A stretch of DNA of 64,000 nucleotides from Armigeres subalbatus (taxonomy: Eukaryota > Arthropoda > Insecta > Diptera > Culicidae): the NCBI RefSeq assembly GCF_024139115.2, contig NC_085141.1:392384632-392448631 (forward strand), read 5' to 3'. Both the position numbers and the translations under genes were made by a program. Position 1 is the stretch's first letter. Each line of letters begins with the position of its first letter. Positions 1 through 9,665 of the stretch are shown here, one piece after another. The notes under the pieces were generated by a model. The model saw only the letters and a list, made by a program, of their open reading frames with translations, was not told where the DNA came from and made no database searches.

Positions 1-838
1 CTGTTGACTGCAGTTAAAAAATAGGTTTTTTTTTTAATTTTTACTGAGGTCTGTTGGAAATGTCAAGCGAGCATTTTTTTTGGTTATGCTGAGGGGCATT
101 TTTCATTCATCACTTAGTTAGCTTTGGAGGATAAACGAAAATAGTGGCTGTTAGATGAAAACCTTTTTCGGTTAATCATTTCACCTCTCACTCACTTTTT
201 GTGAGAACAACTAGAAAAATTCTAAGGTACCCTGCGTTGCGAGTCGAATCTTAATAATAATAGCCGTGGTACTTTAGCAAAACCATTACGCTGTTATGCA
301 TTAGGTTACAGTGGCCAAACATCCCAGATTATGCGGGACAGTCCCAGGTTCAGCCTACTTGTCTCACATTACCAGGCGCCCCAGAGAACGTTCCGCATTC
401 CATGATGAATCTATAAAGCCTGGAGATTGAATCCATCGGAAATGCAATGTAAAGAAATTTTTTAACAGGTTTAAATAATTAAGAGAATGTAGGAACTTGA
501 GCCTACTGAAGTTGAGCGTCTGGAGGGTCTACTGAAGTTATAAGATGAAGGCAGCTAACAAAAAAAAAACTTCCGTAAAAAAATTCTATTATTATTTATT
601 TGCTGATTTCCAGTAAAATATTTGCTGTGTTTTAGCAATAAAACGTCACAATTCTCGGCAAAATAACGTTTTGACTCAGATTCCGAACACTGGCGTTTTA
701 GCGCCCTAAAACTAAAGTTTTCATCGGTTTTTTGTACTAAGGATCATGATTACAAAAGAATTCAAGCTCATATGGAGAAAATTTCTTAAATATAGTCAAA
801 ATAGCCATTTGAAAGCAAGTTTGCAGAAGCCTAGGGGG
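1..838. other. No gene recognised
   Basis: AT-rich sequence with scattered stops in all frames. I see no coding motif, RNA gene or clear repeat boundary here. Confidence 0.5.
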
Positions 839-1450
839 GAACGCTCGTTTGGCTGAAGCCAATTCGGCCGAGAGCCTTTTGGCCGAATGCAACTCGACCG
901 AAAGTTGTTTGGTCGAATCTAAGATTTGGCCGAACAGACCATTAGGCCGAAAGTCATTTGGCCGAAAGGGTCGTTTGGCCGAAAGGGTCATTTGAACGAA
1001 AGGATCATTTGAAAAGTGAGAAATTAGGAGTAGTTCTCAATCCTCATTTCTCACTTCTCACTGTAAAAATTCTGGAGCGCAAAGTGAGTAGTGAGATGTA
1101 AGAAGTGTGAAATGAGGAGTGAGAAGTGAGACGTCTCACTTCTCACTCCTTATTTCCCACTTCTAACTGTGAAAAGTGAGTAGTGCGAAATGGGTAGTAA
1201 GTCGTCTCACTCCTCATTTCGCGATTCTCACTTTTTATAGTGAGAAAAGAAAAAGTAAGATTGAGAAGTCAGACATCTCTCTTCTCATTCCTAATTTCTC
1301 ACTTTTTAAATGACCTATTCGGCCAAATGACCCTTTCAGCCAAACGAACCTTTCGACCAAATGACCCTTTCGAGCAAAATGACCCTTTCGGCCAAATGAC
1401 TTTTGATCTAGTGGCATTCGGCCAAATGGTTTTCGGCCGAATAGTTCCCC
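839..1450. repeat. Palindromic composite satellite (17-bp units around a GAGAAGTGAG core)
   Basis: Bases 839-1012 carry degenerate 17-bp units reading GGCCGAAAGGGTCATTT. Bases 1013-1310 are GAGAAGTGAG-type words on both strands. Bases 1310-1450 carry the 17-bp unit in the opposite orientation (CGGCCAAATGACCCTTT). The junctions mirror each other: AAAGTGAGAAATTAGGA follows the left units and its reverse complement precedes the right units. The whole block is therefore a roughly 600-bp imperfect palindrome. The short open frames in it are by-products of the repeat and not genes. Confidence 0.8.
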
Positions 1451-2465
1451 TAAAGCTAGGTCATGATGCTCTCTTGTTACTATTCAGTCGGTAGCTCTGA
1501 CGAGGTGGTCTCCAGTGTAACCAAATTAATTTTGTTTAGAATCTTCCATACAATCTGTTTCAAAACTCGATGTTTATATTCCTTTATATGAGAGAAACGA
1601 AAGATTCAAACACAAAAAAATTCACTTGAAAAAATATGACTGATATAAATGATATGATAAAAGAATTACAAAAAATAAATATAATGCTTAATATCAACAC
1701 TTATAAATCTTTGCAGACCTTGAGAATAATGTATAAGTCTTTGGCTAATAAATATAAACTATTTTCATGCCAACAAATTCAAATGCAGACATTTACGTTT
1801 ATTGCTAAATAATAATTTTTAAAACCATCAGCACGTCCAAACTAACAACAAACTGCCCTACGGAAGACGCATGATTGTGACAGAAAATCGGTACAGTTTT
1901 GAAGCATCTGGATCTGCAGGATCTAGAAAATGTGAGAAAATTCTAGATTTACATGATATACGGAATCAAAATTATCTGAAGATAAAAGTTTAGGTCATGA
2001 CAATGATCTCCATCGGAAGGATCTGAATGAGTTCCAAAATCTGAACTAGATTAGATATCAGATAAGAATGTCACAAATCTGGAACATTATTAAATCTGCA
2101 AACATCTAAAAATCTATTAAATCTGGAAAACTTCTGTAACATCACTATTTCACTATTTTCAAACAATGCATTGCAATGGTTGTTGAAACTGAATACTATC
2201 AAAAGAACACGGAAAACGGAATACACAGTAGACCAGTGAGGAATATTTTGCTCATCGAAGAGTTTCCACAACTAGAGCACAGATCGAACAATCGCCTCAT
2301 AATACATAACATTTTACTTACAGAAATCAGTTAAGTTAAATAAAAATAGAGCATACAAAAACGATACAAATTATTTTTACGTCACTGAACAATATTATTT
2401 AAATCAACAGATATGCATAACGTTTTATACTTGAACACTTTCAACAAATCATTGAACAGAAAAAT
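1451..2465. other. No gene recognised; AATCTG-rich patch
   Basis: AT-rich. Bases about 2040-2140 repeat words such as AAATCTGG, AAATCTGC and ACATCTAAAAATC, which looks like a decayed short tandem repeat. Nothing else is recognisable. Confidence 0.4.
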
Positions 2466-2530
2466 TATTTTAAGCTCTTTTAGTGGAATGTATTCAACCG
2501 TCTAAGACTAATTTAGTACTTTCCATTTAA
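2466..2530 (-). repeat. Penelope-type terminal fragment
   Basis: The stretch with TAAGCTCTTTTAGTGGAATG followed by a GTCTAAGAC core and a TTTCCATTTAATCCAC box matches the outer part of the Penelope-type end seen at 13918-14053, and the reverse complement of 60850-60902. Only the distal part remains; the ribozyme-like part is absent. Confidence 0.6.
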
Positions 2531-2689
2531 TCCACTACGTTTTGTTATCTTTCAAAGCTAAATACATTTCTGTTGAAGATACAGAATTGTGTTACGTGAC
2601 GATATTTTGTGAAGGAATTTATATGTATAAATTTTTTAATAGAGTTTGAATGCTTTATTCAGCGGCGCAGCCGAATTTTGTTATGATAT

Positions 2690-2900
2690 GGAAATTTGGA
2701 TTATTAAAAATTCATTTCGAAATTCCGCGAAATTCCGTTTAATTTCGTTAAAAGTATGATTTTTCAGCCGAAATTTTTGAAATTTACCGATACGAAACGA
2801 AATCAAAATATCAGATTTCGCCATTCTCGAATTCCGCGAAATTCCGCGGAATTTCGTTTCGAATGCCCCAAAACGAAATTTTTCGAAATACCGCATATGC
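2690..2900. repeat. GAAATTCCGCG-motif repeat
   Basis: The words GAAATTCCGCGAAATTCCG, GAATTTCGTTTCGAA and ACGAAATTTTTCGAAAT recur on both strands within about 200 bp, giving local dyad symmetry. It is a dispersed or simple repeat of unknown class. Confidence 0.5.
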
Positions 2901-3424
2901 TTAGTTAATATATTACCAGGGCCGGCATACATTTCAAACATCTATTTTACCGTCTGCACAAGGTTACACAGCCTTTCAAGAACTGATACACAGGATAAAA
3001 TTTAATTGTGTTACTCCCTGTCAGAGAACAATGTAAAACAAGTAGCCGAAGGACATCTAACGTTTGATTTCTCAAAATTGGGAATATTTGGTAGGTTTTA
3101 ATACCTTCTCACATAACCAATTAGCTTTTAGTGAAGATTTCCTACTTTTAAGAGGACCAGTGTTAGATGTTCTTCGCCGTATAGATTTCTGGTGGTTAAC
3201 TCATGCTGGTTATTTGCTTTTGCACATATACGTAATCGCAACGGCGCGGCGGGTAGAAAAACAGCCACTGTGGGTAATTCATTTCATACTAAAATGAAAA
3301 AACGCGTGTACATACAGTATTGCAAAATATTGCAAGTCCGTTTTTTTCGGAGATTATATTTGAACAAAATGTACAATTAATGTAATAGTGCGATAAAAAA
3401 AAACACATTTTTTTCTGGAATTTG

Positions 3425-3511
3425 TCATAGGGCGAGTTTGTGCGTTTGGTATCACCACTTGATTGGGACTTGGCAGGAGTGTGCTTCGACCCCAACGGTA
3501 AGACCGTGGAC
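3425..3511 (-). repeat. Diverged Penelope-type terminal fragment
   Basis: The order GTCATAGGGCGAGTTTGTG, CACCACTTGATTG, TTGGCAGG, CTTCGACCCCAACGGTAAGACCGT follows the order of the better preserved copies at 13918-14053 and 18451-18540. It is heavily substituted: the palindromic ATACGTAT box is gone. Confidence 0.55.
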
Positions 3512-3815
3512 TTCGTGGCCATGCGGTTAGCGGCGTCAATCGTCTAAACGCATGTGGTAGGGAGTGTGGGTTCGATTCCCGCCCTGGTAAGGAGGAAACT
3601 TTTCGTAACCGAAAAATTATCCACTGGTGTCCTGTCCTGTCCGTTGTCTCATGTTAGGTGTTAAGTGTTCAGTCTGTACGACCTCTGGTCGAAGACGGTG
3701 TTCCTGTCTTCTGTATCTACCGTTGGTTACCCAATTAATCATATCTCGGCAAGTATAATATATAGTTGATCCTCCGACAGAGGGACAAGCCAGCCCAGGG
3801 CTGCAAGTAATAATC
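3512..3815 (+). mobile_element. tRNA-derived SINE (unnamed family)
   Basis: There is a pol III box A-like TGGCCATGCGGTTAGCGG at 3516-3533 and a perfect box B-like GGGTTCGATTCCC at 3568-3580, spaced as in a tRNA gene. A roughly 220-bp unrelated body follows. The tRNA part does not fold as a complete functional tRNA. Family name, exact 3' end and target duplication were not determined. It would depend on pol III transcription and on another element's reverse transcriptase (inference). Confidence 0.7.
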
Positions 3816-3884
3816 TATAACAAAGCTACAAGAAACTCTCGTTTTGCTGTGCGCATGCATATTATAATGTTTGATATTGCTATT

Positions 3885-4206
3885 CTTCTTCTTATCTCAT
3901 ATCATGTGCGCCGCCTCAGTATTGAGTGGTGTGCCGCCAAAAACGCGAGCACTTTAAAACTTGAATTTCGTGAGGAGTGTTCTTAAGCTCTTCCACAGTT
4001 ATTAACTGAGAAGTTCCTAAGTCAAGTTACCAATTTTGCATCCGTATATCATAAGGCTTACACGATGATATTTTTATGCCCAGGGAAGTCGAGACAATTT
4101 CCAATCGGAAAATTGCCTAGACCGGCACAGGGAATCCAACCCAGCCACCCTCAGCATGGTCTTGCTTTGTAGTGGTGCGTCTTGCCGCTAAGGCTAAGGA
4201 GGGCCC
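3885..4206 (-). mobile_element. Feilai-like SINE
   Basis: On the minus strand it starts GGGCCCTCCTTAGCC, continues through CTACAAAGCAAGACCATGCTG and the body shared with the copy at 47075-47360 (AATTTTCCGATTGGAAATTG, then the ATACGGATGCAAAATTGGTAAC region and CAGTTATTAACTG homology), and ends towards an AAGAAGAAG tail at about 3890. Box B is mutated (GGGTTGGATTCCC). The last 90 bp diverge from the other copy. No convincing target duplication was found. Confidence 0.75.
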
Positions 4207-4485
4207 TCTTGATGAAATTATAACATGTAAAGAAAACGAACCGAATTTGTACACTTATTGACTATTTACTTAAACTGCAATATCTCAGCACCACAGCAAC
4301 ATTTCTTGGATAGTTTTTATGAAAATATTCCTTATAAACAGCTTTTTGCAGTGCGCAAGTTGTTCTGAACGAGAAAAAAATGTTTTTGGATAAGGATGAA
4401 GTAACTTTCGAATAAGTCAAAAAAATGTGTTTCTTCGATATTTAAAAAAATTAGCAGACTGTAAAAGTGTAAAAACGCAAGAGAC

Positions 4486-5137
4486 GTCTCACTTCTCAAA
4501 TGTCCTATTCGGCCAAATTACCCTTTCGGCCAAATGACCCTTTCGGTCAAATGACCCTTTCGGCCAAAATACTTTTTCGGCCAAATGACCCTCTCGTCCA
4601 AATGACATTTTCGGCCTAAATGATCTATTCGGCCAAACGACCATTTCGTCCAAATGACCCTTTCGGCCAAATGACCTTTTCTGCAAAATAACCCTTCCGA
4701 CCAAATTACCCTTTCGACCAAATGACCCTTTCGGCCAAATGATCCTTTCGGCCAGATGACCCTTTCGGCCAAACGACTCTTTCCGTCAATGACCCTTTCG
4801 GCCAAACGACCCTTTCGGCCAAATGACCCTTTCGGCTAAACGACCCTTTCGGCCAAACGACCCTTTCAGCCAAACGACCCTTTCGGTTAAACGAGCCTTC
4901 AAGCCTAATGACCCTTTCTGCCAAATTACCCATTCGGCCAAACGACCCTTTCGGCCAAATGACATTATCGGCCAAATGGCTTTTTCGGCCAAATGACCCT
5001 TTCGGTCAAAGACCCTTTCAGCCAAATGACCCATTCGGCCAAACGACCCATTCAGCCAAACGTTCCATTCAGCCAAACGACCCTTTCGGTCAAACGACTC
5101 TTCCGGTCAAATGACCCTTTCGGCCAAACGATTTTTG
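4486..5137. repeat. 17-bp tandem satellite, about 37 units
   Basis: Consensus ATGACCCTTTCGGCCAA (17 bp), with frequent ATG/ACG and CCC/CAT variants. The 5' edge (4486-4505) joins a GAGAAGTGAG-type word (GACGTCTCACTTCTCAAATG) as it does at 1310. Since 17 is not a multiple of 3, three units (51 bp) give a 17-residue periodic peptide in every frame, and few stops occur on either strand. This explains several overlapping 66-96 residue open frames here; none is a credible gene. Confidence 0.9.
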
Positions 5138-5159
5138 CAATTCTAAGACATTACGCACA

Positions 5160-5435
5160 AAAAAAAAATCGAAATTTTCGTGTTTCAAAATAGTCAAACT
5201 TTGACCGCTTTGGTCAAACACTTAACGAAGTCCGTTTGAGCTGAAAATTTGCATAAGGACTATTTCGAGAAGATGAAACTTTACAGCCTAATACACACAT
5301 ACACACACATGCAGACATTACCTCAGTTCGTCGATTGGTACATAACACTATGGATCTCCGGGCTTTCTATAAAAAGTTTGTTTATGGAGTGAGCATGTAG
5401 CCTTTCGGTCACTTATTTAGTAGAAAGGCAAAAAT
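5160..5435. repeat. Probable dispersed repeat
   Basis: The segment contains TGCAGACATTACCTCAGTTCGTCGA, CACTATGGATCTCCGGGC and TAGTAGAAAGGCAAAAA words that I recall from many Aedes/Culex intergenic sequences. It occurs once here, so the claim rests on recall and not on internal comparison. Confidence 0.35.
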
Positions 5436-7560
5436 AAGATATAAACGTAACTAGAGAACATTTAAAAAGTTTTCAAACACTGACCCTATTCACCCTGAAA
5501 TGAACTTTTGAGCAATAAGACGTATAATATGTACACAGGTTAGTTTTAATTAAATCTTTAAAGTTAGACGTTTATCTGTCTTTTCCTATATTTTACTACG
5601 CTTAGTCAGCATGTCTACGAAAGTCCTCATAATATGGAGAAACACTTAAAAAGTCTCTTCTGAACACAACCAATTTCAACGAATGTTTCCAAAATTAACC
5701 AAAGCTGACATATAAGGCTCCAAATTGCATTGATTTTGAAGATATGAGAATTTCCCAGACAACCGAATGTCGCATTCTCAAGCGTCATCTTTCTGTCATA
5801 CTTCCACTCAGCAGTAAAGCAAAGCAATAAATCATATCACTGCATAAATCAGCATCCATTCCGAACGTGTGTGTACACAATCGATCTCGACAACCCCCTC
5901 GACAATTTTTCCCAAAATCTGTGGCAGGTTTGTACCGGAGCAGAACTTGCTCTGACAGTTCAGCCGAAAATTGAGTTTATTTCGAGCAGGCAAACATTTC
6001 CTCCAAAATGGCAAAACTCAAGAATCTCATCTTCCTGTTTGCTTGCATGCCATATAAATATTGCCCAGTGGATGGAGTGGGGGGTTGTCTGTGCCACATT
6101 ACCACCGGGTCGGAGGAAAACGACGAATAAATTTTACTCACACATCACATCATTTAACCGCCCCTTGCTCAAACGCTCAACCGCACCGTAGAAGGCAGCC
6201 CTCGTCAGGCAGAAGGGCGTTTTATGATAGATATGTTTTTTGGTTCACTCCTATTTCGACAGTAAGTGCCTCACAAAGATGTCTAGCGTAGACACGAGTC
6301 TAGGTACTGACATGATGAAGTTTAGAACCAGCTGAGTGCGTTTTAGGGTGTCTCAGTTAAAATGAGAGGACATTCTTTTTATGGTCATCCTTAGATTGTA
6401 TAAAGAAGTTTCCGTTCACGTTAAAAGTTCACGTTAAAAAATCGTTCTTTTCAGGATTTCTCTTGCTTCCTTTTCAGAGAATGGAATTTTTCGAACATCG
6501 AATGAAATCAAAGACCATTCTTACCAAATATAACCGAGTGCCTATCTATGTACTAAATTGTTATTGCATTGGTTAAGTCTTGTTCGAAAGTGGTTAAGTT
6601 AAGAGACAGCTTTCAGTGCAATATTTTTGCACAAGAATGAGAAAAACATAAAAATGACAACTATTTAGAAGCACCCTACATATGCGTACCCTTCAGGAGT
6701 ACCAAGTTTTCAACTATTTTCAAATACCCTTATTTCTCATCTGGGCATCACATTTCGGGAGTCGGGTAGGTCAGACACGAATCGGATGGCGGCGGGGACC
6801 TTGGTTCAACAAATTGTACATATTTACATTGCCCTCAGAGTGTGGACCCATGATTGAATGTGCCCACTTTCTGCACTTTTAAGGAACCTTGTCACTTAGG
6901 GAAATTCGAAGCCTCTCGTTTTCGTTTACTTCTGCATCAACACAATTGAGCTGGGCGATGAAAGTTGTGCGACGTGTATGCCATATTCTAAGAGGCGTTT
7001 TCTTTCATAATAGGGAGATTATTTGTATTGGGATTTGAATGGCAATAGAATGCAATCGTAAGAACAAAATTACCACATAAAGAGGCTTTTCCATACTGTC
7101 TGCATGGCGTATCTGCTCTCGATCGGAACGAGCGTGCCGACAACGTGGGTCAAAGCTTTGAGTGGGATTTTTCTGGATTCTAATGTATATGGGTTGGAAG
7201 CCCTGGAAAGTTTTATTTTCTGTTGGTGCAGATATCGAAAGCGTCAGGTTTCGGAGCCTCATAATGGCAGCTGCAACGATCGTACAAGTACATTGCCGGT
7301 TTTCTATTCGTTTATAGAATGCATTTCAGTTTGGACGAAGCAGACCAGGGATGCCAATATGAAATTAACATCGCACGATGTTTTCCCTTACTTTAACGGA
7401 GTTCTACTGAGCCTTTAAAACCTTTTTATGTATTTATTTTTTTGTAAACCATATTTTTTGTTAAATTGATATGTTTCCATAGTTTGATTATTCGGATCCC
7501 GCATCTACGGAATATATTTACGCGATATAGTAACCAGTAGTCCAGTAGTCCGAAGAACTT
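5436..7560. other. No gene recognised
   Basis: Mixed-composition DNA with only short open frames (up to 106 codons) lacking recognisable motifs. No repeats shared with the rest of the window were noticed. Confidence 0.45.
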
Positions 7561-7564
7561 TCTT

Positions 7565-8186
7565 TCTTGCAAGAATACCCACAAGGCCACATGGAAATCA
7601 CCTAATCAAGAAACGGAAAATCAAATCGTCCACGTTCTAATCAATGGTAAAATCTTCTCCGACATCACGAACGTTCGCACTTACTGCAGTGCGAATATTG
7701 AATACGACCACTACCTATAGTTGCAGTATGTCACAGTTCAAAACTCTCGACGGTATACAAGTAGTAGACTGCGCGCAGCAGCTGGAAGTGGCACTCCGCA
7801 GCTTCTCTTGAAGATGGCTGGAGAGGTGAATGTGAGCAGTTAAAGTTGAGGAGAAGAATGCAGTATGGGCGAGATTGCTGCACCGTACGACCAGCAGGAA
7901 GATCGAGACCGTGAAGATACGGAGCAACTGTACTGCGTTAACAACGCACGAAAGTTCTATGAGGTTAGCAACACACATAAGGGACACGTGCCACAGACCG
8001 ATATGTGTAATAACATAAACGGTAGCCATCTTACGAACGAGCGTGTGGTGATCCAAAGGTTCAGAAACAGCAAAACCAGCAGGAGATCGGCCGGCTGAAG
8101 AAGAACAAAGTTCCAGGGGTTGGCCAACTACCAGGTGAGCTGTTTAAATACGGTGTTGAGGCACTGGCTAGAGCACTGCACTGGGT
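7565..8186 (+). pseudogene. RTE-clade retrotransposon fragment A, 5' part (endonuclease C-terminus and linker)
   Basis: Bases 7570-7720 translate to an RTE endonuclease end: KATWKSPNQETENQI, HVLINGKIFSDITNVRTY, NIEYDHY. The DH of the usual IDHVLI has become VH. Bases 7865-8186 give the linker (NNARKFYEV, HLTNERVVIQRF) and then, one frame over, KNKVPGVGQLPGELFKYG and ALARALHWV. Compared with the RTE at 55918-58599 the fragment lacks the endonuclease start and is frameshifted. It stops at 8186 where an I-clade element is inserted and resumes at 13770 in the same frame ([14 protein letters not shown]). It is a dead, 5'-truncated copy. Confidence 0.85.
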
Positions 8187-8222
8187 CATAATTAATTGAG
8201 ACCCCAATCAGTTCGGACGTGC
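8186..8222 (+). promoter_or_regulatory. Internal pol II promoter (Inr plus DPE-like) of the I-clade element
   Basis: The element starts at C8187-A8188 in a TCATAA context (T from the target). With A8188 as +1, the motif GGACGTG occupies 8215-8221, exactly +28 to +34. This matches the downstream promoter element position and RGACGTG-type sequence known for Drosophila Jockey/I-family elements. The motif and spacing are seen; transcriptional activity is inferred. Confidence 0.65.
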
Positions 8223-8396
8223 CTTGTCTGCAATTGCAGCACCTCGAACAATTGTCGTTCAGTATCAATTATCGACCGCGCGCGAAAGTGATTAGTCTGC
8301 AATAAACCGAGCAAAAATAATAAAAGTAAAATCATAGTGCGGTGAACCAGTGATGAACATGAGTACACAGAGCGGAGGGGACCCCTGACCCCGCCT

Positions 8397-9665
8397 GTGA
8401 CCCTGTCGGCAAATGGAATTCAAACACGGTATGTAAGGGTAAACAAAGTGAATGGTAGACTGGAGGATCACAATATCTTTCTGGTCACTAAGTCCATCGA
8501 GGCATACGGAAGCATTGAAGGTGTGTGGAGTAACCGGAGTGATGGTTCGCTAACGGTGGCCCTAAAGGAAAAATACGCAAAAAGGATTCTCGAACAAATG
8601 AAAACGCTCGGGGACAGCACCCCGGTAACAGTGAAATTGGATACAAGACTGAACACGTCAAGTGCAGTGATCGTCTGTAACCAACCAAAACCAAAATGTG
8701 ATCAAAGTGAAACACATTTCCCGTTCAAATGGAGACAAACAACGCACCAACACCGGAGTTGTCATACTCACTTTCTCTACCACCACCCCGCCTGACAGAG
8801 TGGTGATAGGATGGCGAGTATGCCGCACCGAAAAGTATTATCCAAGGCCGACCCAATGTTTCCGCTGTTACGCGTTTAATCACATCAGCAAATACTGCAA
8901 AAATGAAACACGATGCCGAGTCTGCTCAAAAGTAGCACACAAAGACGACGATGAATGCAGCAAGGAACTTATGTGCATAAACTGCAAAGAAAAACACGCT
9001 CCTACTGAAAAAAATGCCCTGTTTACCTAACAGAACAATCAATTGTGAAAATAAAAATTGACCAAAATGTGTCCTATCAGGCAGCTCGTCGAATGGTGGA
9101 ATCTAGAACGAACAAGGATAGCTACGCTAACAAAACAAGTGACCTAGACAAAACTATCGCAAACGAGCGTACAAAGTGGGAAAAAGAAATGGAATCGAAG
9201 CTCAAATACATTTCAGAAAAGATGGAACAGCTCGCCAAAAAGAAAACGAAATGAAAAATGGTACATAAACATAAAAGCAAAAGAAGCGGAATTCAAAGAG
9301 TATGTCGAGAAAAAGAGGCTGAACTTAACCACATGGAAACGCATTGCAACTATCTCATGAACGAAATGCAGAAAAGGGATGAGCAAATCTCAACCCTTAA
9401 ACAGCACATTGAAAGACAGGAACAAAAATTATACACATCAAAGAAAAACACGGCAAAAGGCAAAACTGGAAAAAAGCACGAGTCATCCCCAGAACGCGAA
9501 CCCGACGGAACTCCGAAAAGGAAAAAACATAACAAAAAACAGGACAGCAACGAACACCACAAGAATCAGAATCTGATCAAATGGACGACGACAACCAATA
9601 GTCAAAACACAAAACAAAACAACAACAAAACATATGATGACTACGCTCATCCAATGGAATTGTAA
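8397..9665 (+). pseudogene. ORF1 (gag-like, zinc-knuckle protein) of the I-clade element, frameshifted
   Basis: This would be the RNA-binding nucleocapsid-like protein that packages the element RNA. The first segment (8397-8795) carries TRYVRVNKVNGR and KYAKRILEQMKTLG. After a frame change near 8700, the second segment (8698-9030) gives ITRSNG-type sequence and three cysteine-rich knuckles, CFRCYAFNHISKYC, CRVCSKVAHKDDDEC and CINCKEKH. After another break the third and fourth segments (9045-9254, 9258-9665) form a highly charged, probably coiled-coil Lys/Glu/Gln-rich tail. A start upstream near 8352 (ATGAACATGAGTACACAG) is possible but runs into a stop at once. At least three frame disruptions make it non-functional. 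The last segment overlaps the ORF2 start by 32 bp in another frame. Confidence 0.8.

Noticed and set aside
4486..5137. CRISPR-like array
   Set aside because: Repeats are directly adjacent 17-bp units without unique spacers, and the window is eukaryotic.
5871..6291. Open frames of 106 and 76 codons
   Set aside because: Overlapping frames without motifs; no support for a gene.
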